From NCBI RefSeq assembly GCF_014235785.1, contig NZ_CP060137.1, positions 186,001-250,000 of the forward strand: a DNA stretch of 64,000 nucleotides. Direction: 5' to 3'. Origin of the DNA: Bacillus sp. PAMC26568. Lineage in GTDB: Bacteria; Bacillota; Bacilli; Bacillales; Bacillaceae. The notes beneath the pieces were generated by a model. That model made no database searches, was not told the DNA's origin, and saw nothing but the letters and a program-made list of their open reading frames with translations. Below, one piece after another: positions 1 through 10,548 of the stretch (positions are counted from its first letter, which is position 1; each line of letters begins with the position of its first letter). A program made the position numbers and the translations under genes.

Positions 1-1589
1 CAGTAGCGGCAATCGGCGTAGAAACAGAATGGAAAGCGCTTCTTTATCAGTCTTTGTCCGAGCGCTCAGGGTTTATGAAGACTCCCTTTGAAATGAAAAT
101 CCCTCAAATAGCCATTAGATTGCTTGGCACACCTTTAGTAGAAGATGAATATTTTCAAATGCTTTATGATCTTGTTCACGATAAAGATCTTGATCTTCAT
201 TTTATAAGCGAAAATCTTGATAAAACGATTCCGCAGGAAAAATTTCAGGCTGTGCAAAATTTATTGCTTCTTCACGGAAAAGAAAAGCTCTCAGTTAATC
301 GATTTGTGGCGTTTATGGATCGTGACCAGCTGCTTCCAATACTGAAAAATCCAGAATTGAACCGTCATCTTAGAGCATGCATGATCCAAGTCCTCTCTCA
401 TTTTTTTGCCCAAGGCAAAGATGATGGAGGGGATTTCAGAAGAGTCATCGTGGATCTTGTGAAATGGACATGGAATCATTTATATAAGGAACTCGAAAAA
501 GCTGCAGAGCAAGAAGAAAAAACGCCAAAGTTTTTCTGGTATGGCGATGCCTCAAAAAGCGAGCAATATTTCCTCATGTTCCTTATCCTTTTCGGCTGCG
601 ATGTCATCATCGTGCATCCAGAGGGAAAGGATGTTTTAGATGAAACGGACCCTGAGGAAAAGTGCAGCAAAATCATTCGCCACCCGGGAACCCATGAGCT
701 AGAGCCGTTTCCTAAAACAAGACCGGAACGAACTTCAACCATTGCCTACAAAGCATCGAAAGAAATTGACATGGTTCTTCATTCAGAAGATTCCATGCTG
801 TATAAGCCTTGGCAATTCCGCAGCTATATTCCTAATGCAATTACATTAAAAACAACGTATGACGAACTTTTCATTCTTATAAAGGAAAGAGCTTTTATCA
901 GGCCTAATTTTGAGGTGAGAAACAATACGGTCAATATTCCTACCATTTTTTCGAAGGTATTTGGAATGACGAAAAACCGCCGCACGTACTGGAGTAAAAT
1001 TCAGGATTTAGCGGATTACGAATATGCAACAGTCGTTAAGCAATTCCCGTTTACTTGGGAGGCGAAAGGCAACCCGCATTTTCATTACCAAAATGCTCTC
1101 AATGAAAAACAGGAATTACAAGCTGAAAAAATGATGAACAGCAACTGGTGGAGATATGCGAACCTGCCAAAAGGGCTGCAGAAGGGGATAGCTGAAGCCA
1201 TTTCAAGATATTGCGCCCACCCAAAACTGAAAAAACTGGATCAGGAAAGCTTATATGATCTGCAATTATATTTGTTCAGCCAGTCGATGAATATTCCGCA
1301 TGAAATGATAAAGCTGATGCAGAACTTTGATTACTCGCAATATGTGCCAAGGGTTATTCTTTATAATAATGAAAATAATGGATATTTAACCCGTTCAGAT
1401 GCAGCAATTTTACTTTTGCTTAATGAATTTGGTCTGGATATTGTCATATATAACCCGCCGGGGCATAACGATATCGAAAACTTTGTTGATGAAAGATACT
1501 ATGACAGTCATTGGCTTGATGAAATGAGCTTTGGAGAAGAATTCCAGGAACCTTCACGGCTGAAAAAATTCATCCGCAAGATGTTCTAA
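1..1589 (+). CDS. yceG: YceG-family tellurite/stress protein, 5'-truncated by window edge
   Basis: The frame is open from base 3 of the window without a stop, so the true start lies upstream; about 529 residues are visible against roughly 537 in B. subtilis YceG. The YceG family is known as a putative biosynthetic-module component found beside TerD-domain and TelA proteins in tellurite and general stress operons; its reaction is unknown. Recognition rests on remembered resemblance in the central region, for example the FFWYGD and KPWQFRS segments, plus the downstream telA homologue 20 bp away behind a GGGAGG ribosome site. No signal peptide or membrane segment is evident, so it is probably cytoplasmic. 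TerD-type genes would be expected just upstream, outside the window. The family call is fairly sure, the function is not. Confidence 0.72.
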   Translation, partial: VAAIGVETEWKALLYQSLSERSGFMKTPFEMKIPQIAIRLLGTPLVEDEYFQMLYDLVHDKDLDLHFISENLDKTIPQEKFQAVQNLLLLHGKEKLSVNRFVAFMDRDQLLPILKNPELNRHLRACMIQVLSHFFAQGKDDGGDFRRVIVDLVKWTWNHLYKELEKAAEQEEKTPKFFWYGDASKSEQYFLMFLILFGCDVIIVHPEGKDVLDETDPEEKCSKIIRHPGTHELEPFPKTRPERTSTIAYKASKEIDMVLHSEDSMLYKPWQFRSYIPNAITLKTTYDELFILIKERAFIRPNFEVRNNTVNIPTIFSKVFGMTKNRRTYWSKIQDLADYEYATVVKQFPFTWEAKGNPHFHYQNALNEKQELQAEKMMNSNWWRYANLPKGLQKGIAEAISRYCAHPKLKKLDQESLYDLQLYLFSQSMNIPHEMIKLMQNFDYSQYVPRVILYNNENNGYLTRSDAAILLLLNEFGLDIVIYNPPGHNDIENFVDERYYDSHWLDEMSFGEEFQEPSRLKKFIRKMF

Positions 1590-1609
1590 ATTATAGGGAG
1601 GTAAGGATT

Positions 1610-2698
1610 ATGTCTCAAGTACCGGGACTCAGTAAAGTTGATCAAATGGAAGAGGTCTTGCAGCAAGGACCTAATAATATGAAGCACCAGCTTCAAAAGG
1701 AGCCAGAAGTTCAAAAGCTTGCTGAAATGATTGATTACCGCAACCAAGTGGGCATGCTTGAATATGGAAAAGCACCTGCGAATGAAATTTCTTCGTTTTC
1801 AGGAAAAATACTAAATACGATGCAGTCGGGCAGCATGGAAGAATCAAGCGCGCTCCTTAAGCATCTGGGCAAAATTATGGACCGATTTGACCCTAAGGAT
1901 TTTGCAGAAGAAAAAGGCTTCATGAAAAAAATCTTTAACCGCGGTCAAAAGATGGTTGAGAAAATCATGTCGAAGTACCAGACTATGGGCGGGGAAATTG
2001 ATAAAGTTTACACGGAAATCGTAAAATACGAAGATGAAATGAAACGAACAACAAATACGCTTGAACAGTTATATGAACAAAACTTCCAGTATTACATGGA
2101 ACTCGAAAAATATATCGTAGCCGGCGACATGAAAGCTGCTGAGCTAAAGCAGCAGCTGCCGGCATTAGAAAGCAAAGCCGCATCTGGTGATCAGCTTGCA
2201 CAAATGGAGCTTGATACGATGCGCAATGCAGTAGAAGTGCTTGAACAAAGAGTGTATGATTTGGAGCTTGCGAAGCAAGTAGCCTATCAGTCAGCACCGC
2301 AAATTCGCCTGCTTCAAAGAGGAAACACGAAGCTGATCGGGAAAATCAATTCTGCCTTTGTCACAACCATTCCAATCTTTAAAACAGGCTTAATCAACGC
2401 GATTGCTGCCAAAAGACAAAAACTTGTGGCAGATTCGATGAATGAGCTTGAAAAACGGACAAATGAAATGCTCATCAAAAATGCTCAGAACATTTCAAAA
2501 CAAAGTGTAGATATTGCAAGACTCTCAGGCAGTCCGAGTATTAAAATCGAAACGATTGAGGAAACATGGAGCATTATTTTAAAAGGGATGCAGGAAACAA
2601 AAGCAATTGAAGACGAGAATAAACAGCTTCGCGAACAAGGCCGTGTACGTCTTGAAGAGCTGCAAAATAACTTTAAACTAATCAAAAACAGCCGCTAA
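1610..2698 (+). CDS. yceH: TelA/KlaA-family toxic anion resistance protein
   Basis: A 362-residue, strongly helical, charged protein without signal peptide. Length matches B. subtilis YceH (about 363 aa), a TelA-family protein linked to tellurite and other toxic-anion resistance; the molecular mechanism is unknown. The middle (about residues 110-230) is heptad-rich and probably coiled coil, and the C-terminal third carries the alanine- and lysine-rich helices typical of TelA. The ATG follows GGGAGGTAAGG at optimal spacing. It is cotranscribed with yceG and closed by an intrinsic terminator that begins at its stop codon. A structural role at membranes or in a stress complex is only inference. 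Confidence 0.82.
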   Translation: MSQVPGLSKVDQMEEVLQQGPNNMKHQLQKEPEVQKLAEMIDYRNQVGMLEYGKAPANEISSFSGKILNTMQSGSMEESSALLKHLGKIMDRFDPKDFAEEKGFMKKIFNRGQKMVEKIMSKYQTMGGEIDKVYTEIVKYEDEMKRTTNTLEQLYEQNFQYYMELEKYIVAGDMKAAELKQQLPALESKAASGDQLAQMELDTMRNAVEVLEQRVYDLELAKQVAYQSAPQIRLLQRGNTKLIGKINSAFVTTIPIFKTGLINAIAAKRQKLVADSMNELEKRTNEMLIKNAQNISKQSVDIARLSGSPSIKIETIEETWSIILKGMQETKAIEDENKQLREQGRVRLEELQNNFKLIKNSR

Positions 2699-2723
2699 AA
2701 CTCGGATAAACTCCGGGTTTTTC
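2698..2723 (+). terminator. Intrinsic terminator of yceG-yceH
   Basis: AAACTCGGA pairs with TCCGGGTTT (one G-T pair) around a TAAAC loop and runs directly into a T tract. Confidence 0.75.
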
Positions 2724-3025
2724 TATGAAAATTGTTTAGACTAATATCTAGCGCATTTTATCGTTTTTGCAGATTTTATTAGAAAAAGAGCATGAAACCT
2801 CACTGCAGCGTAAATGAATAAACCTTAACGAGAATAGCCTTTTAATAGAAAATTTGAAAAATATACTGATTTATTAGAAGGATAAAGATTAAGGTAGCAT
2901 AAAGTGTTAGAATTTGTTTATAATGAATGGTATGACTCGAATTACATAAGGTTCGGAAGCTTGCAATTATTATCCGAAATTCTTAATCTAAAATAGATGA
3001 ACGACTAGAAAGGGAGTGCCTCCAC
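2724..3025 (+). promoter_or_regulatory. rpoE: Spacer before rpoE with a candidate promoter
   Basis: AT-rich and without a credible ORF. A perfect TATAAT lies at 2919-2924 about 100 bp before the rpoE start, with no convincing -35 at 17 bp. At 2953-2979 two TCGGAA/TCCGAA words are spaced 21 bp apart, like the longer arrays elsewhere in the window. Nothing else is seen. Confidence 0.4.
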
Positions 3026-3583
3026 TTGAGTATTGCAGAATATTCTAAGGAACAGCTTAAAGAAATGTCGATGATTGAAGTTGCATACGACATTATGGCA
3101 GAAAAAAGAACGCCATATCTTTTTAAAGATTTGGTAAAAGAAATCAGTGATATCATTGGTCTGTCTAAAAGTCAGGTTGAAGATAAAATTTCTCAATTTT
3201 ACACAGATTTAAATATTGATGGGCGTTATATTTGTGTTGGGGAAAATACATGGGGTCTGCGCAGCTGGTACCCATATGAACAAATCGAAGAAGAGGTCGT
3301 TCCAGTCGCAAAACCTAAGAAGAAAAAAGCGAAAAAAGCGAAAAAAGCGGTTGATGAGGATCTTGATGTTGACGATTTTGATGAAGTGGATGAAGAGGAA
3401 TTAGAGTACGATGATGTCGAAGAGTATGAAGATGATGCAGATGATGATCTTGATGACGACGATGATGATCTGGATGATGATATCGAAGAAGTCATTGAAG
3501 ATGATGACTTTGAGATTGATGAAGATGATGAAGACTTGGATGAGGATGCACTGGATGAAGATGATGAGGAAGAGGATAAATAA
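3026..3583 (+). CDS. rpoE: RNA polymerase delta subunit RpoE
   Basis: The 185-residue product has the two-part delta architecture: a folded HARE-type N domain (about 1-90, with NIDGRY and the TWGLRSWYPYEQ end), a lysine stretch at 96-107, then an almost purely Asp/Glu tail from 110 to the end. Delta binds core RNA polymerase, displaces nucleic acid through the polyanionic tail, and raises transcriptional specificity and recycling in Firmicutes. The start is TTG, preceded by AGGGAG at 10 bp. The tail is slightly longer than in B. subtilis (173 aa total). The gene has no terminator of its own; the pyrG promoter -35 begins 6 bp after the stop codon. Confidence 0.95.
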   Translation: MSIAEYSKEQLKEMSMIEVAYDIMAEKRTPYLFKDLVKEISDIIGLSKSQVEDKISQFYTDLNIDGRYICVGENTWGLRSWYPYEQIEEEVVPVAKPKKKKAKKAKKAVDEDLDVDDFDEVDEEELEYDDVEEYEDDADDDLDDDDDDLDDDIEEVIEDDDFEIDEDDEDLDEDALDEDDEEEDK

Positions 3584-3588
3584 TCACC

Positions 3589-5479
<1,891 letters not shown>

Positions 5480-5489
5480 TGAATGGCAA

Positions 5490-5520
5490 AAAACCTGACA
5501 GGAATCTGTCAGGTTTTTTT
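5490..5520 (+). terminator. pyrG: pyrG terminator
   Basis: ACCTGACAG and CTGTCAGGT form a 9-bp stem with a GAAT loop, followed by seven T. Confidence 0.93.
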
Positions 5521-5678
5521 GTCCCGCTATGGAGAGCTAATACAAATACAAAATGTGAAACATCTATGTCAGAAATCGTTACTAGATTCCTTTAGTCAGT
5601 TACTATCCTCACACATGTAAAAACGCTCATTTTTAAGCTTTGGAAGCACCAAGGAATACTAAATTTTCAGGCTTCCTA

Positions 5679-5785
5679 TCCGAGATGTTCCTTTTACTAT
5701 CCGCTCAGGGCCAGTTTATTTTCCGGAAACCAGGTTTTACTGTCCGAAATAGGAGTGTAATTATCCGAATGGTAATCTGCGCATT
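5679..5785. repeat. 21-bp-phased TCCG word array
   Basis: TCCG occurs at 5679, 5700, 5722, 5743 and 5764, that is at intervals of 21, 22, 21 and 21 bp. Most units read TCCGnnn, about ten variable bases, then a T-rich ending such as TTTTACT. The array lies in the spacer between the convergent pyrG and ywjG genes. Occasional open frames through it have no ribosome site and are not credible genes. Confidence 0.7.
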
Positions 5786-5816
5786 TTTACTTACGCAGAT
5801 TCAACAGTTTACCATT
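5768..5816 (-). terminator. Candidate nested hairpin at the ywjG 3' end
   Basis: AATCTGCG (5774-5781) pairs with CGCAGATT (5794-5801), enclosed by AATGGTAA (5768-5775) and TTACCATT (5809-5816). It overlaps the ywjG stop codon. There is no good T tract, so it may be a 3' stabilising structure instead. Confidence 0.4.
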
Positions 5817-6355
5817 TACTCTTCCTCATATTCACTCAATATTTCCTTTAGCGTAAAGCTCAGCGCATAATAGACAAAAAGGGATGTCATTAAAGCTGGG
5901 TAACCGTAGCGGCTTCCATCTTCATCAGGAATCAGCCCTTTTTTAAGCTTTGAATCAATATGTACATCTACGAGCTCATCTAGCCGGTTCTTTTCGTCCT
6001 TCAAAAAGCACGATACGCCAACAGTGCCAATCCCTAATTCGCGAAGCTTTTCAGCAAGCTCTATTGCCTCTTGGTCATTTGATCGATGAGTGATCAGTAA
6101 GACACGGTCTGCATCTGTCAGCTTGTTTATCGTGCCGTCTTCTGAAAATAATGGCTTTGCAGAGGAAAGCGGTTCAGAGCTAAGAATCGCTTCATCGACA
6201 ATCCCGCGAAGCTCGCCATAGCCATGTATATAGATTGTGCCGCTTCCGACTGCAGCTTGGGCGAGCAGTCTTGCTCCGTCTTCTATTGCAAGCTCTTCTT
6301 GCTCTTGAATTCGGTTAAAGTGGCCATTTAATTGAGTCATAAATATTTTCATCAT
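5816..6355 (-). CDS. ywjG: YwjG, DUF2529 family protein
   Basis: About 179 residues, conserved between pyrG and spo0F in Bacillus. The segment GSGTIYIHGYGELRG followed by DRVLLITHRSNDQEAIELAEKL resembles the phosphosugar-binding SIS fold, so a sugar-phosphate ligand is possible, but no activity is known. The frame is open to an ATG at 6382, but AAAGGAG falls inside that extension (6368-6373); the tandem ATGs at 6355 and 6352 have proper spacing and match the B. subtilis start (MLKIF). It is transcribed against its neighbours, with a possible TATAAT at about 6385-6390 on this strand. Confidence 0.85.
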   Translation of the reverse strand: MMKIFMTQLNGHFNRIQEQEELAIEDGARLLAQAAVGSGTIYIHGYGELRGIVDEAILSSEPLSSAKPLFSEDGTINKLTDADRVLLITHRSNDQEAIELAEKLRELGIGTVGVSCFLKDEKNRLDELVDVHIDSKLKKGLIPDEDGSRYGYPALMTSLFVYYALSFTLKEILSEYEEE

Positions 6356-6430
6356 ATCAAAAAAACACTCCTTTACATCCATAATTATAACGAATTGAAA
6401 GGAGATCTCCTAACATCTGCATTCAGAATT

Positions 6431-6483
6431 TGTCGATAAAGATCTTTCAAAACCAGCAGGAATAAGAATGCGAAGAGCCGAAT
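6431..6483 (+). promoter_or_regulatory. spo0F: spo0F control region: 0A-box-like site and sigma-H promoter
   Basis: TTTGTCGATA (core 6431-6437, 6 of 7 to the Spo0A box TGNCGAA) lies 20 bp before AGGAATA (6458-6464). After exactly 15 bp comes GAAT (6480-6483), giving a close match to the sigma-H consensus AGGAWWT-N12-RNNGAAT. B. subtilis spo0F is known to be sigma-H dependent and Spo0A controlled. Confidence 0.7.
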
Positions 6484-6605
6484 AACTATCGTATGATTTA
6501 GCGGACTGCCTTATACTAGGGTAGGAAGCACTAGACTGTTTCCATCGAAATAGAAGTTAAACGGTAGTTTTGCTATATAATCCTAAAATGAAGAGGTGCA
6601 GGAAC

Positions 6606-6977
6606 ATGAATGAGAAAATATTAATCGTGGACGATCAGTACGGAATCCGAATTTTGTTAAATGAAGTTTTCCAAAAAGCGGGGTATCAGACATTTCAAGC
6701 AGCAAATGGCTTTCAGGCGCTTGAGATTGTAGATAAGAACTCTCCAGATTTAGTTCTTCTTGATATGAAAATTCCTGGAATGGATGGGATTGAAATCCTA
6801 AAAAGAATGAGAGTAGTTGAGCCTGATATCCGCGTTATCATTATGACTGCCTATGGGGAGCTTGATATGATTCAAGAAGCGAAAGACCTTGGCGCGCTTA
6901 CACATTTCGCCAAACCATTTGATATAGATGAGATTCGTGATGCTGTTAGAAAGTACCTTCCGATCCGATCAAACTGA
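6606..6977 (+). CDS. spo0F: Sporulation phosphorelay response regulator Spo0F
   Basis: A 123-residue single-domain receiver that takes phosphate from sporulation kinases and passes it to Spo0B, on the way to Spo0A. Visible receiver residues are Asp9/Asp10, phosphoacceptor Asp53 in [10 protein letters not shown], Thr81 and Lys103. Sequence is almost identical to B. subtilis Spo0F, including the [14 protein letters not shown] terminus. The open frame begins earlier at a TTG, but the ATG at 6606 follows AGAGGTG and starts the family N terminus [10 protein letters not shown]. No output domain is present, as expected. The upstream sigma-H site and 0A-like box suggest feed-forward induction at the onset of sporulation. 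Confidence 0.97.
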   Translation: MNEKILIVDDQYGIRILLNEVFQKAGYQTFQAANGFQALEIVDKNSPDLVLLDMKIPGMDGIEILKRMRVVEPDIRVIIMTAYGELDMIQEAKDLGALTHFAKPFDIDEIRDAVRKYLPIRSN

Positions 6978-7001
6978 ATTATATTAGAATATTCAGATTA
7001 A

Positions 7002-7040
7002 TGTCGAAAAGTTGCCGTTTTTCTCATAAGTTGGTATGCT
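7002..7040 (+). promoter_or_regulatory. fbaA: fbaA promoter with adjacent perfect 0A box
   Basis: TTGCCG (7012-7017), 17 bp and TATGCT (7035-7040) form a sigma-A promoter. TGTCGAA, a perfect Spo0A core, sits at 7002-7008, just upstream of the -35 and 25 bp past the spo0F stop. Confidence 0.65.
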
Positions 7041-7165
7041 AGTGATTGAGAAAAGCTTGTTTATCATTTCATCAGATTACATATAATGCAATCGTTCTGG
7101 TCATGCTAGATGTTACGTAAGCTTTTCGGTTTAGCAAATTAGCTGCATAGGGAGGATATTTCGAC

Positions 7166-8023
7166 ATGCCTTTAGTATCAATGACAGAAATGTTGAATAA
7201 AGCAAAAAGCGAGGGTTACGCTGTAGGTCAATTTAACCTGAACAACCTTGAGTTCACTCAAGCGATTCTTCAAGCTGCTGAAGAAGAAAAGTCACCAGTT
7301 ATCCTAGGTGTTTCTGAAGGTGCTGCACGTTACATGAGCGGCTTCAAAACTGTGGTTAAAATGGTAGAAGGACTTATGGAAGACTTGAACGTAACTGTAC
7401 CGGTTGCGATTCATCTTGATCATGGTTCAAGCTTTGACAAATGTAAAGAAGCAATCGATGCTGGTTTTACATCTGTAATGATTGACGCTTCTCACCACCC
7501 ATTTGAAGAGAACATTGAAACAACTGCTAAAGTTGTGGACTATGCTCATTCAAAAGGTGTTTCTGTTGAAGCTGAGCTTGGAACAGTTGGCGGACAGGAA
7601 GACGACGTAATTGCTGAAGGCGTTATTTACGCTGATCCTAAAGAGTGCGAAGAAATGGTAAAACGCACTGGTATTGACTGCATAGCACCTGCATTAGGTT
7701 CTGTACACGGTCCTTACAAAGGCGAGCCTAACTTAGGCTTCAAAGAGATGGAAGAAATCGGAAATGCTACTGGCATGCCGTTAGTACTTCATGGCGGAAC
7801 TGGTATCCCAACACACGATATCAAAAAAGCCATCTCATTTGGTACAGCTAAAATCAACGTTAACACTGAAAACCAAATTGCTTCTGCTAAAGCTGTTCGC
7901 GAAACATTAGCAGCTAAGCCTAATGAATATGATCCACGTAAATATTTAGGCCCAGCCCGCGATGCTATTAAAGCAACAGTTGCAGGCAAAATGAAAGAAT
8001 TCGGTTCTGCAGGCAGAGCTTAA
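7166..8023 (+). CDS. fbaA: Class II fructose-1,6-bisphosphate aldolase
   Basis: FbaA cleaves fructose-1,6-bisphosphate to the two triose phosphates in glycolysis and reverses this in gluconeogenesis. The 285 residues equal the B. subtilis length. Class II features are [11 protein letters not shown], with metal ligand His83 near catalytic Asp85 and with His86, the later metal-binding histidines in GSVHG and LHGGTG, and the substrate loop NVNTENQ. The ATG follows AGGGAGGA. It has its own promoter and terminator and is a single-gene unit next to the tal and glpX carbohydrate genes. Codon use is that of a highly expressed gene. Confidence 0.97.
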   Translation: MPLVSMTEMLNKAKSEGYAVGQFNLNNLEFTQAILQAAEEEKSPVILGVSEGAARYMSGFKTVVKMVEGLMEDLNVTVPVAIHLDHGSSFDKCKEAIDAGFTSVMIDASHHPFEENIETTAKVVDYAHSKGVSVEAELGTVGGQEDDVIAEGVIYADPKECEEMVKRTGIDCIAPALGSVHGPYKGEPNLGFKEMEEIGNATGMPLVLHGGTGIPTHDIKKAISFGTAKINVNTENQIASAKAVRETLAAKPNEYDPRKYLGPARDAIKATVAGKMKEFGSAGRA

Positions 8024-8038
8024 TTTTTCAAAAAAATA

Positions 8039-8080
8039 AAACCGCCTTTGATACAAATATGAAACGACAAGGCGGTTTCT
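8039..8080 (+). terminator. fbaA: fbaA terminator
   Basis: AAACCGCCTT and AAGGCGGTTT enclose a 20-base loop; TTTCTCTTTC follows. Confidence 0.8.
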
Positions 8081-8142
8081 CTTTCAAACGGAAGTAAGCG
8101 TAAACAAGTTAAATTTTTCTGATATCTTAGGAGGATGGCAGA

Positions 8143-8787
8143 ATGTTATTTTTCATCGATACTGCAAATGTCGAAGAAATTAAAGAAGCACAATCTCTTG
8201 GGATTTTATCCGGTGTAACAACGAACCCGAGTTTAGTAGCGAAAGAAAACGTATCCTTTCATGATCGCTTAAAAGAAATAACGGATATTGTTTCTGGATC
8301 AGTCAGTGCAGAGGTTATTTCCTTAAAGGCAGAGGAAATGATTGAAGAAGGCAAGGAATTAGCTGAGATTGCACCAAATATTACAGTTAAAGTGCCAATG
8401 ACTCCGGATGGTTTAAAGGCTGTTAAAGCATTAACCGACCTTGGAATTAAAACCAATGTTACGTTAATATTTAATGCTAATCAGGCATTGCTTGCAGCTA
8501 GAGCAGGCGCAACTTATGTATCACCGTTTGTGGGGCGTCTTGATGATATCGGACAAAATGGCATGGAACTGATCTCGACGATTTCGGAAATGTTTGATAT
8601 TCATGGAATTGAGTCTCAAATCATTGCAGCATCCATCAGACATCCAATGCACGTGACAGAAGCAGCTCTTCACGGTGCACACATTGCGACCATCCCATTC
8701 AATGTCATTAATCAGCTATGCAAGCATCCGCTGACAGATCAAGGAATTGAAAAGTTTTTAGCAGACTGGAACAATCGTAAACAATAG
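8143..8787 (+). CDS. tal: Transaldolase-like protein (YwjH, small TalB/FSA subfamily)
   Basis: A 214-residue class I aldolase of the small transaldolase subfamily, probably moving dihydroxyacetone units between sugar phosphates in the pentose phosphate pathway. The Schiff-base lysine is Lys83 in [15 protein letters not shown] at the N terminus and GVTTNPSL are family signatures. Members of this subfamily are either transaldolases or fructose-6-phosphate aldolases, and sequence alone separates them poorly; B. subtilis YwjH is usually called transaldolase. The ATG follows AGGAGGATGG. It is flanked by terminators on both sides, so it is transcribed alone, although no promoter could be fixed in the short leader. 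Confidence 0.9.
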   Translation: MLFFIDTANVEEIKEAQSLGILSGVTTNPSLVAKENVSFHDRLKEITDIVSGSVSAEVISLKAEEMIEEGKELAEIAPNITVKVPMTPDGLKAVKALTDLGIKTNVTLIFNANQALLAARAGATYVSPFVGRLDDIGQNGMELISTISEMFDIHGIESQIIAASIRHPMHVTEAALHGAHIATIPFNVINQLCKHPLTDQGIEKFLADWNNRKQ

Positions 8788-8811
8788 ATTGCAATGACTA
8801 TAGAATAAAAG

Positions 8812-8845
8812 AATGGCAAGCATAGTGCTTGCCATTTGTCTCTTA
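8812..8845 (+). terminator. tal: tal terminator
   Basis: AATGGCAAGCA and TGCTTGCCATT form an 11-bp stem with a TAG loop; the tail TGTCTCTTAAAT is only moderately T rich. Confidence 0.75.
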
Positions 8846-9100
8846 AATTAAGAACCTTCCAAGCGCTTATCATTTCCCCTGCAAAAACGGCCTCTAAAAC
8901 TAAAACGGGTAAACTAAAAAAAATTCATATGTCTTAATAGACAAAAGAAAAAAAACTTGAACTTGTATTCTTTGTCTCATTAATGGAAAATATTTGTTTG
9001 AAAGGGATCTTTTTTTGAATTTCTTTACATTCACAGTTCCAATACGTTATAGCTTTTTTATAGATCCACCATTTTAATCTCATAACACGATGGCTTTTTA

Positions 9101-9149
9101 CAAGAAAAGCGCAAGTGACCGATTAGCGCAGGCGACCCGAGCTGGACAT
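9101..9149 (-). repeat. Short relic of the 120-bp GC-rich repeat family, inverted
   Basis: Read on the minus strand this starts GATGTCCAGCTC and ends TTGCGCTTTTCTTG, with a CTAATCGGTCA middle. These are the same landmarks, in the same order, as the tandem repeats near 44 kb (GTCCAGCTC, CTCGGTCA, GGTTCCGCTTTTC). The internal portion is missing. Confidence 0.55.
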
Positions 9150-9170
9150 CAATGCGCTAAATGTTATACT
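9143..9170 (+). promoter_or_regulatory. murAB: murAB promoter
   Basis: TGGACA (9143-9148), 16 bp and TATACT (9165-9170). The -35 hexamer lies inside the repeat relic. The remaining upstream spacer (8846-9100) is AT rich and shows no gene. Confidence 0.6.
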
Positions 9171-9216
9171 TTCATAACTCTTGAAAAAGTCAACTTCCCT
9201 GAGAAAGGAGACTATC

Positions 9217-10506
9217 ATGGAAAAATTGAAAATTGCAGGCGGATATCCATTAAAAGGTACGGTTAATATAAGCGGCGCTAAGAATAGTGCGGTAGCATTA
9301 ATCCCTGCAACCATTTTGGCTCAAACACCTGTAACCATTGAAGGCTTGCCTGACATTTCAGATGTACATATTCTTAAAGGGCTGCTTGAAGAAATCGGAG
9401 GGACAGCTGAATTTAAGAACAACGAAATGTATGTGAATCCTGCTGACATGATTTCTATGCCTCTGCCAAGCGGAAAAGTGAAGAAATTGCGTGCTTCGTA
9501 TTACTTGATGGGAGCCATGCTCGGCCGGTTTAAAAAAGCAGTCATTGGCTTGCCGGGCGGATGTCACCTTGGGCCGCGCCCAATCGATCAGCATATTAAA
9601 GGTTTCGAGGCACTTGGGGCAAAGGTAACAAATGAACAGGGTGCCATTTATTTGCGTGCAGAGGAATTAAGAGGTGCCCGCATATATTTAGACGTTGTAA
9701 GCGTCGGGGCAACTATTAACATTATGCTTGCAGCTGTTCTTGCCAAAGGCCAGACAATTATTGAAAATGCGGCAAAAGAGCCAGAAATAATTGATGTTGC
9801 TACCCTTCTCTCAAGCATGGGGGCAAAGATCAAAGGTGCCGGAACAGACGTAATCCGTATTGATGGCGTTGAAAATCTGCATGGCTGCAGACATTCTATT
9901 ATTCCGGACAGGATTGAAGCTGGAACGTATATGATTATTGGTGCTGCCATGGGACAGGAAGTGCTGATTGATAACGTCATTCCACTTCATCTTGAATCTC
10001 TCATTGCAAAATTCAGAGAGATGGGTATACATGTTGAAACAAATAATGATCAGATTTGGATAGTAGGCGGCCAGAAGGAACTAAAATCTGTTGATATCAA
10101 AACACTTGTTTATCCAGGATTTCCGACAGATCTGCAGCAGCCATTTACATCTCTGCTGACAAAATCTACTGGGACAAGCGTTGTCACAGATACAATCTAT
10201 TCTGCCCGATTTAAGCATATTGATGAACTGCGCCGTATGGGGGCAAAGATAAAAGTCGAAGGCAGATCAGCCATCATCACAGGTCCGACAAAGCTCCAAG
10301 GTGCGAAAGTGAAGGCAAGCGATCTGCGTGCTGGAGCAGCACTGGTTGCAGCGGGACTAATTGCAGAAGGTGTCACAGAAGTAACAGGTCTGGAACATAT
10401 AGACCGGGGATACAGTCAGCTGGAAGAAAAATTAACCAGCCTTGGCGCTACGATTTGGCGTGAAAAATTAACAGAGCAGGAAATCGAACAATTACAAAAT
10501 TCATAA
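9217..10506 (+). CDS. murAB: UDP-N-acetylglucosamine 1-carboxyvinyltransferase, second MurA paralogue
   Basis: Transfers enolpyruvate from phosphoenolpyruvate to UDP-GlcNAc, the first committed step of peptidoglycan precursor synthesis. The 429-residue product equals B. subtilis MurAB (MurZ) in length and gene position. Active-site Cys116 lies in the loop [13 protein letters not shown], the residue alkylated by fosfomycin in this family, and Lys22-Asn23 are the substrate-binding pair. The frame extends upstream to 9181, but the ATG at 9217 after GAAAGGAG gives the family start [12 protein letters not shown]. It is called AB and not AA because of its place between tal and glpX; the murAA copy would be expected near spoIID, outside the window. 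Confidence 0.94.
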   Translation: MEKLKIAGGYPLKGTVNISGAKNSAVALIPATILAQTPVTIEGLPDISDVHILKGLLEEIGGTAEFKNNEMYVNPADMISMPLPSGKVKKLRASYYLMGAMLGRFKKAVIGLPGGCHLGPRPIDQHIKGFEALGAKVTNEQGAIYLRAEELRGARIYLDVVSVGATINIMLAAVLAKGQTIIENAAKEPEIIDVATLLSSMGAKIKGAGTDVIRIDGVENLHGCRHSIIPDRIEAGTYMIIGAAMGQEVLIDNVIPLHLESLIAKFREMGIHVETNNDQIWIVGGQKELKSVDIKTLVYPGFPTDLQQPFTSLLTKSTGTSVVTDTIYSARFKHIDELRRMGAKIKVEGRSAIITGPTKLQGAKVKASDLRAGAALVAAGLIAEGVTEVTGLEHIDRGYSQLEEKLTSLGATIWREKLTEQEIEQLQNS

Positions 10507-10548
10507 AATAAAAATTCACAACTGGGGATCTATGGGGAGGAACTATCA

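Noticed and set aside
5640..5870. 76-codon ORF between pyrG and ywjG
   Set aside because: It reads through the 21-bp array and into antisense ywjG, with no ribosome-binding site.
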